Shown one piece after another: positions 3,299 to 7,355 of a stretch of DNA of 7,355 nt. Within the stretch, counting starts at the first letter, position 1, and each line of letters begins with the position of its first letter. The notes beneath the pieces are model-generated. The model was given only the letters and a program-made list of their open reading frames with translations. It was not told the origin of the DNA and did no database searches. The position numbers and the translations under genes were made by a program. The stretch covers positions 1 through 7,355 of the forward strand of contig JAJYXX010000001.1 in the NCBI GenBank assembly GCA_021801545.1, read 5' to 3'. The DNA is from Chloroflexota bacterium. GTDB lineage: Bacteria; Chloroflexota; Limnocylindria; Limnocylindrales; CSP1-4.

Positions 3299-6200
3299 TC
3301 ACGGCGTCACGACGGGGCAATTCGGTGCCGCGGCCCCGTTGCTGTCCGTGCACGTGATCCGGCCCTGGATCGCCGGGCTGATCGGGCTGTTCGCCGTGAT
3401 CCAGTCGGCGACGACCTGGTCCATGATCGCCTGGGTCACGTACGTCGGCTTCGTGTTCACGACGGGATAACCGTCGCCACCGCTGGCCATGAAGTCGTTG
3501 ATCGCGATCTTGTAGGTGGCGCCGGCCGTCAGGTCGATCGGCGTGCCGGTGCAGGAGCCGGCCGCGGCCTGCTCGACGGCGCCGGTCACCCGGTCACCGG
3601 CCGGCAGCGAGATGTCATACGTGAAGCAGAGGCCGGACACCTGCGGGAAGCGGCCCGCGACGCTCGGCATCGGCGATACCCCATTCTCGAGGAACGTCTT
3701 GAGCTCAGCCCCCGTCACGTCGACCGTCGCGACGATGTTCCCGAACGGCAGGACCGCGAGCACCTGGCCGCGGGTGATCGGGTACGGCGGCGGTGTGAAC
3801 GACGGGCAGAAGTCGGATGGATCGTCGGTCGTCGGGCAGGTGAGGTTCGCCCGCAGACCGCCGGCGTTCGTGATCGCGAAGTCGACGCCGATGCTCGCGT
3901 AGGTCTCCTGCATGGCGTCGGTCACGACGTTGCCGACGAGCGACTCGCACGTCCGGCCTTCCGCATTGCCGCACGCGTCGCTGCGCGGCACGGCGACGGT
4001 CGAGTTCCCGATGACCGTGCCCAGGATTGGCGCGAGGGCCGCCTGCAGCTCGCTGATCCGGGCCTGGATCGCGGAGTCCGGCGTGACCCCGATGTTCCAG
4101 GGCTTGTGGATGTCGGCCGTCTTGTACACGACCGCCTTGGTCGCGGTGTCGACCACGAGACGGATGCGGGCGAAGCGGATCCCTTTGCCGAGGTTCTCGA
4201 CGACGAGGACGCCGTTCGGCCTGGTCGTCAGGACCTCGCGGGCCGTGTGATCGCCGATCGCCGCATCCACGCCGACCAGACTGTCTGCAAGGTCGATGAG
4301 CGGACCGGTCGGGCTTGTCGGCGTTCCGGCCGTCGCACCCTCGTGGCCCAGGGCGACGATCGCATCGACCTTCGAGGCCTTCAGCTTCGCCGCCTCGGCG
4401 TTCACCGCAGCGAGCGGGTCGGTGACCTCGAACGGCCCGAGCTTGCCGGGAAAGATGAGCGTCTCGAGATCGGCGTTCGAGAAGCCGACGACGCCGAGCT
4501 TGAAGCCCTCGAAGTTGAAGACCGCCGAGGGCTGCCAGCCGGGCGCCACCGTCCCACCCGGCTCGGGGACGATGTTGGCCGATAGGTACGGGAAGTCCGC
4601 GAGCGGCACGAGCTCGTTGATGAAGTGCTCATAGCCCGCGTCGAAGTTGTGGTTGCCGACGCCGTCCGCGCTGAACCCCATGAGGTTCATCAGCTCGACG
4701 GTCGGCCGGTCCTCGAAGAAGCCCGAGATCGGGGGCGTCGCGCCGACCGAGTCGCCGCCGGCAACGGTGATCGAGCCGTCCGGCGCCTCGGCGCGGTAGA
4801 CGTCGAACCACGGCTTCAGGAAGGCGGCCCCACCGATCCCGAACGAGGGGCCCACGCTGTCGGCCTTCGCGGAGAGCGGCGTGAGCTGACCGTGGTAGTC
4901 GGTGATGTCGAGGATCGTGGCGACCTTCCAGCGCCCGGGCTGCGGGAACAGCTGGGTGAGGATCTTGCCGCGGGCGTTCTGCGGACCCGGGATCCCCATG
5001 AGGAACGCGATCGTCGGGGCCAGGTCGATCGCCCGGATCCCGGCGACCGGACCCTGCTTGCGGATGCCCGGGCCAGCCGCCACGAACGCGGCATGCATGT
5101 TGACGTTCGCGTCCAGGTCGACCAGGTCCGGCCGGTAGCCGTGCTGGCCGAAGAACTGGCTGAAGGCGATCCGCACGCCCGGCGTCGCGGCGTCCCACTG
5201 GTAGGGCGGCCGGAGGACGACCACGACGTCGCCGCTCCGATTCGGGTGGAGCGAGTCCGAGCCGTCGACGTCCCGCAGTTCTTCCTTGAGGAAGACCGCG
5301 TCGACGACCTGCTTGCCCGGGTTGGCCGGGTCAGTGAGACCCTCGAAGGCGGTGACGATCGCGGCGCGGACCTCGGCGTACGTGGTGCCCGCGGGCAGCG
5401 AGGGGTTGACGTAGAACTGCGCAGTGCCGCCGGCCCAGCATGCCTTCGCCAGGTCGGTGACCGCGGCGCCGCAGTTCAAGGCGGTCGAGGCACCGCTCGC
5501 CTGAACCGGGATCCCGTCGACGGTCGTCTCGAAGAGGATCCGCCGGGCGTTGACGGCGTACCACTGGGGCGCGAAGCCGTGGTCGGCCGACGCGAACGTC
5601 GTCGGGTTGCCGCCGAGGAGTTTCCGCCCCAGGGCGAGGGTGCCGTCGGCCTCCTCGTAGGCGGAGCGGATGTAGCCCTCGCGGATCGCCAGTCGTCCGT
5701 CGGCGACGTTGTCGTTCGTCGCATCGTCGTAGTAAGGGTTCGGGTCGCCGTCCATGTCGGTCGGCGTGACGAGGGCCATGAACTGGTGGCTGAACTCGTC
5801 GGTGACGGGGTAGCCGAGCATCAGCAGGTCGGGCTCGACGCCGAGGCCGTCGACCGTGCCGCCACCCACGGTGGGGACGGGATCGCTCCCCAGGATGTAC
5901 CGCAGGTACGCCCAGTGGGCCCCCTTCCACATCAGGCCCTGCTCGACGTAGGTCTCCTCGTCGACGATGCCCGCCTCGAGCGCCGCGTAATCGGCCGCGG
6001 TCGAGCTCGCGAAGCTCGCGTTGAGGGTTTCTTCGAAGCCAAGCGGAGTGGCGCAGTCGAGCGCGTAGGTGCAACCGTTGTAGGTCGCGTTCGCCCGGGC
6101 GATCGAGGTGAAGTAGATCCGGAACTGCGAGAGGTCGGGCGCCAGGTCGATCGCCTTGAGGTAGAAGCCGGCGGTCTGACCGGCGCGCGGGCCGGTGAGC

Positions 6201-7072
6201 GTCACCTTGACGTCCGCCCAGTCGCCCGCGGTGAGGTCGGCCACCGCCGCGGAGCCGTCCTTCGCGGCCGTCGAGGGCACCACGACGACGGCGTCGTAGT
6301 TCGTCCTCGCGTCGTCACTCGAGTCGTAGACGTAGAGGTCGAAGGAACGGGTCGGGTTGGCGGCGGCGAAGGTGGTGGTCAGCGTCAGCCGCTCCTCCAT
6401 CGCTGGGCTGAAGGAGACAGGGACGTTCGACCAGCCGGACGCGGGGTCGAGATCCACCCGCTGGTAGTCGACGCCGAACGCGTTCGCGCCGCCCGGCTGT
6501 CCGGGCAGGTCGTAGTTGACCAGGACGCCGCGGCGCGAGAAGAACGACCGGAAGTCGACGACCGGACCCTGGAGCGCCGGCACGAGACCCCGCGAGCCGA
6601 CCCATTCGACGGAGACGACCGTCTTGCCGGCCCGCTCGGCCGCCTGCTGGATCGTGTCGGCCTGGAGGATCCCCGGCGCGTAGGCGCTCGTCCCGGAGGT
6701 GAACGTTGCGCCGCCCCGGTGGAACGTGTTGTTCGTCGAACCGTGCTCACCCGGGTAGGTCCCGGTCGCGAGCGTCGCCCAACCGACGCCGGTGTTCGGC
6801 GGGAAGGCCTGGACGAGCCCGTTGTCCCCGCGGACGCCCTGTTGCATGAGGTTCTTGTATGTCGGCATGAACCCGGCGGCCGTGTACTTCTCCATGAGAT
6901 CGGGCCGCATCCCGTCCGACGCGAAGAAGACGACCTTCTCCGCGCTCGGCTTGGTGGCCGGCGGAGGCGGGTTCTCCGGTCGCGCCGCGAGGCCGGTACC
7001 GGGCAGCAGTCCGGCCACGAGCGACAGGACCGCCAGGAGGATGAGGGGACGGAGGGGTCGCGAACTGCGCAT
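3299..7072 (-). CDS. secreted fusion of an alkaline-phosphatase-superfamily phosphodiesterase and a UshA-type 5'-nucleotidase
   Basis: A 1257-residue exported enzyme. Signal peptide: RSSRPLRPL, then a hydrophobic run to about 28, with cleavage probably near AA|RP. Domain 1 (about 45-710) is an alkaline-phosphatase/NPP fold with Asp53 (FFASDGMRPD), a nucleophile-like Thr94 (FPPNT), Asp425 and His429 (TDEFSHQF), Asp497-His498 (SADHGF) and His644 (GQHGY), a full two-metal set. An insertion at about 200-345, with WADVKVTLTG and LAPDLSQFRIYF, recalls COG3379-type AP phosphohydrolases. Domain 2 (about 715-990) is a metallophosphatase: DYH (725-727), GGDS (Asp774), GNHNFD (Asn807, His808), LGHEG (His910), GDHTA (His942). 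Domain 3 (about 1015-1235) is the 5'-nucleotidase C-domain: NAGGLR, LPFGN, GRFPQVSG, NDFMASGGDGY. The twelve cysteines fall in six near pairs, fitting an extracytoplasmic protein. ATG 7072 is chosen because GGAGG (7083-7079) lies six bases upstream and the signal peptide starts there. Likely role: nucleotide scavenging; substrates are unproven. Confidence 0.9.
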   Translation of the reverse strand: MRSSRPLRPLILLAVLSLVAGLLPGTGLAARPENPPPPATKPSAEKVVFFASDGMRPDLMEKYTAAGFMPTYKNLMQQGVRGDNGLVQAFPPNTGVGWATLATGTYPGEHGSTNNTFHRGGATFTSGTSAYAPGILQADTIQQAAERAGKTVVSVEWVGSRGLVPALQGPVVDFRSFFSRRGVLVNYDLPGQPGGANAFGVDYQRVDLDPASGWSNVPVSFSPAMEERLTLTTTFAAANPTRSFDLYVYDSSDDARTNYDAVVVVPSTAAKDGSAAVADLTAGDWADVKVTLTGPRAGQTAGFYLKAIDLAPDLSQFRIYFTSIARANATYNGCTYALDCATPLGFEETLNASFASSTAADYAALEAGIVDEETYVEQGLMWKGAHWAYLRYILGSDPVPTVGGGTVDGLGVEPDLLMLGYPVTDEFSHQFMALVTPTDMDGDPNPYYDDATNDNVADGRLAIREGYIRSAYEEADGTLALGRKLLGGNPTTFASADHGFAPQWYAVNARRILFETTVDGIPVQASGASTALNCGAAVTDLAKACWAGGTAQFYVNPSLPAGTTYAEVRAAIVTAFEGLTDPANPGKQVVDAVFLKEELRDVDGSDSLHPNRSGDVVVVLRPPYQWDAATPGVRIAFSQFFGQHGYRPDLVDLDANVNMHAAFVAAGPGIRKQGPVAGIRAIDLAPTIAFLMGIPGPQNARGKILTQLFPQPGRWKVATILDITDYHGQLTPLSAKADSVGPSFGIGGAAFLKPWFDVYRAEAPDGSITVAGGDSVGATPPISGFFEDRPTVELMNLMGFSADGVGNHNFDAGYEHFINELVPLADFPYLSANIVPEPGGTVAPGWQPSAVFNFEGFKLGVVGFSNADLETLIFPGKLGPFEVTDPLAAVNAEAAKLKASKVDAIVALGHEGATAGTPTSPTGPLIDLADSLVGVDAAIGDHTAREVLTTRPNGVLVVENLGKGIRFARIRLVVDTATKAVVYKTADIHKPWNIGVTPDSAIQARISELQAALAPILGTVIGNSTVAVPRSDACGNAEGRTCESLVGNVVTDAMQETYASIGVDFAITNAGGLRANLTCPTTDDPSDFCPSFTPPPYPITRGQVLAVLPFGNIVATVDVTGAELKTFLENGVSPMPSVAGRFPQVSGLCFTYDISLPAGDRVTGAVEQAAAGSCTGTPIDLTAGATYKIAINDFMASGGDGYPVVNTKPTYVTQAIMDQVVADWITANSPISPAIQGRITCTDSNGAAAPNCPVVTP

Positions 7073-7157
7073 GAGGCACCTCCAGCAGCAGGGACGCGTG
7101 ACAGGGGCCGGGGGAGTGGTTCCGCCCGTATCTGCACCGGTCCACCCTGTGCCGGAC

Positions 7158-7186
7158 AAGATAGCGCTCCGTGAACGCCCGGTAAA
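7158..7186 (-). promoter_or_regulatory. sigma70-like promoter of the phosphodiesterase/5'-nucleotidase gene
   Basis: On the minus strand TTTACC (-35, 7186-7181), a 17-base spacer and TATCTT (-10, 7163-7158) precede the gene. The predicted start near 7151 leaves a leader of about 78 bases that ends in a GGAGG Shine-Dalgarno (7083-7079). This gene thus looks leadered, unlike uvrC and the antitoxin. Confidence 0.6.
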
Positions 7187-7202
7187 CGCCTGGTCGCCGG
7201 AG

Positions 7203-7222
7203 GTGGTGCACGAGTGCACCAC
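7203..7222. promoter_or_regulatory. 20-base perfect dyad in the divergent intergenic region, operator candidate
   Basis: GTGGTGCAC, two central bases GA, then GTGCACCAC form an exact inverted repeat with 9-base arms. It sits 16 bases upstream of the phosphatase -35 box and 47 bases before the helicase start codon. That is a place where a dimeric regulator could act on either divergent gene. A terminator is unlikely: the loop is two bases, there is no T run, and no gene ends nearby. Confidence 0.6.
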
Positions 7223-7258
7223 TCTTGCGCGAGTAAGCGGCCGCGAAGCGCCTCGTGC

Positions 7259-7264
7259 GATGCT
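7259..7264 (+). promoter_or_regulatory. weak -10-like hexamer (GATGCT) before the helicase gene
   Basis: GATGCT is followed by five bases and the ATG at 7270. If it is used, the transcript would begin at or near the start codon, like the two leaderless candidates on the other strand. There is no good -35 box, so support is weak. Confidence 0.3.
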
Positions 7265-7269
7265 GGGCG

Positions 7270-7355
7270 ATGACCCTCCACCCCCCGGTCGAGGCCCTCC
7301 TCGGCCGGCTCGCGCCCGACCAGCGAGCGGCGGCCACCGCCCCGCCCGGACCGAC
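7270..7355 (+). CDS. probable UvrD/PcrA-type DNA helicase, N-terminal fragment (cut by window edge)
   Basis: Only 28 codons are present. They read MTLHPPVEALLGRLAPDQRA followed by AATAPPGP. The run LxPDQRAAATAPPGP is the Q-motif region that directly precedes the Walker A loop in superfamily 1A helicases of the UvrD/PcrA/Rep group, where the Gln contacts adenine. The Walker A motif itself would lie just beyond the window. The start is ATG 7270; GTG 7255 is an in-frame alternative but would include the -10-like hexamer. It is divergent from the secreted phosphatase. An AddA/RecB-like or other UvrD-domain protein is also possible. Confidence 0.68.
   Translation, partial: MTLHPPVEALLGRLAPDQRAAATAPPGP

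Noticed and set aside
3185..4585. 466-residue open frame on the plus strand
   Set aside because: It is antisense to the nucleotidase domain and runs across its terminator; composition is typical of a shadow frame.
4625..7174. 849-residue open frame on the plus strand opposite the large gene
   Set aside because: It is rich in Arg, Asp and Val without domain motifs, as expected of the antisense frame of a GC-rich gene, while the minus strand carries complete catalytic motifs.
7073..7222. Upstream extension of the phosphatase start by 50 residues (to 7222)
   Set aside because: It would remove the signal peptide from the N-terminus, cover the promoter, the Shine-Dalgarno and part of the dyad, and adds residues without any family likeness.
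1..7355. CRISPR array, tRNA or rRNA genes
   Set aside because: No regularly spaced repeats, cloverleaf-like sequence with a T-loop consensus or rRNA-like segments were seen on either strand.

Overview
The window is a GC-rich bacterial chromosomal stretch. Several start codons lie only a few bases after a -10-like hexamer, which suggests leaderless transcripts. Gene density, GC-rich codon choice and protein style fit a Chloroflexota (Limnocylindria/Ellin6529-like) or Actinomycetota genome. This is a guess from style, because no rRNA or other marker is present.

Layout, left to right. (1) 1-127, minus: the start of uvrC (GIY-YIG domain), cut by the window edge. (2) 240-866, minus: a two-gene toxin-antitoxin operon, with an AbrB/MazE-type antitoxin followed by a RelE/ParE-like toxin, behind a good promoter at 874-901. 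(3) about 1062-2430, plus: an IS110-family insertion sequence. Its DEDD recombinase (1345-2430) is preceded by about 280 bases of noncoding DNA full of hairpins. These include two successive stems with 33- and 35-base loops, as expected for a bridge RNA. (4) 2665-3119, minus: a PIN-domain (VapC-like) RNase gene broken by one missing base, with a tiny ORF overlapping its start by GTGA. (5) 3299-7072, minus: one very large secreted protein of 1257 residues, ended by a clear intrinsic terminator at 3241-3275 and preceded by a Shine-Dalgarno, a sigma70-like promoter and a 20-base perfect dyad. (6) 7270-7355, plus: the first 28 codons of a probable UvrD/PcrA-type helicase, cut by the window edge.

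The large protein is the most notable item. It joins, in one exported chain, an alkaline-phosphatase-superfamily phosphodiesterase/phosphohydrolase domain (about 45-710) and a complete UshA-type 5'-nucleotidase (metallophosphatase about 715-990, nucleotide-binding C-domain about 1015-1235). If the first domain releases nucleoside monophosphates, the second could dephosphorylate them. The polypeptide would then be a one-chain extracellular nucleotide-scavenging machine producing nucleoside and phosphate.

The window mixes conserved DNA-repair genes at both ends (uvrC, UvrD-like helicase) with an accessory segment between them: two toxin-antitoxin-like modules, one decayed, and an insertion sequence. 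The two modules and the transposon do not appear to work together with the phosphatase, which has its own promoter and terminator.
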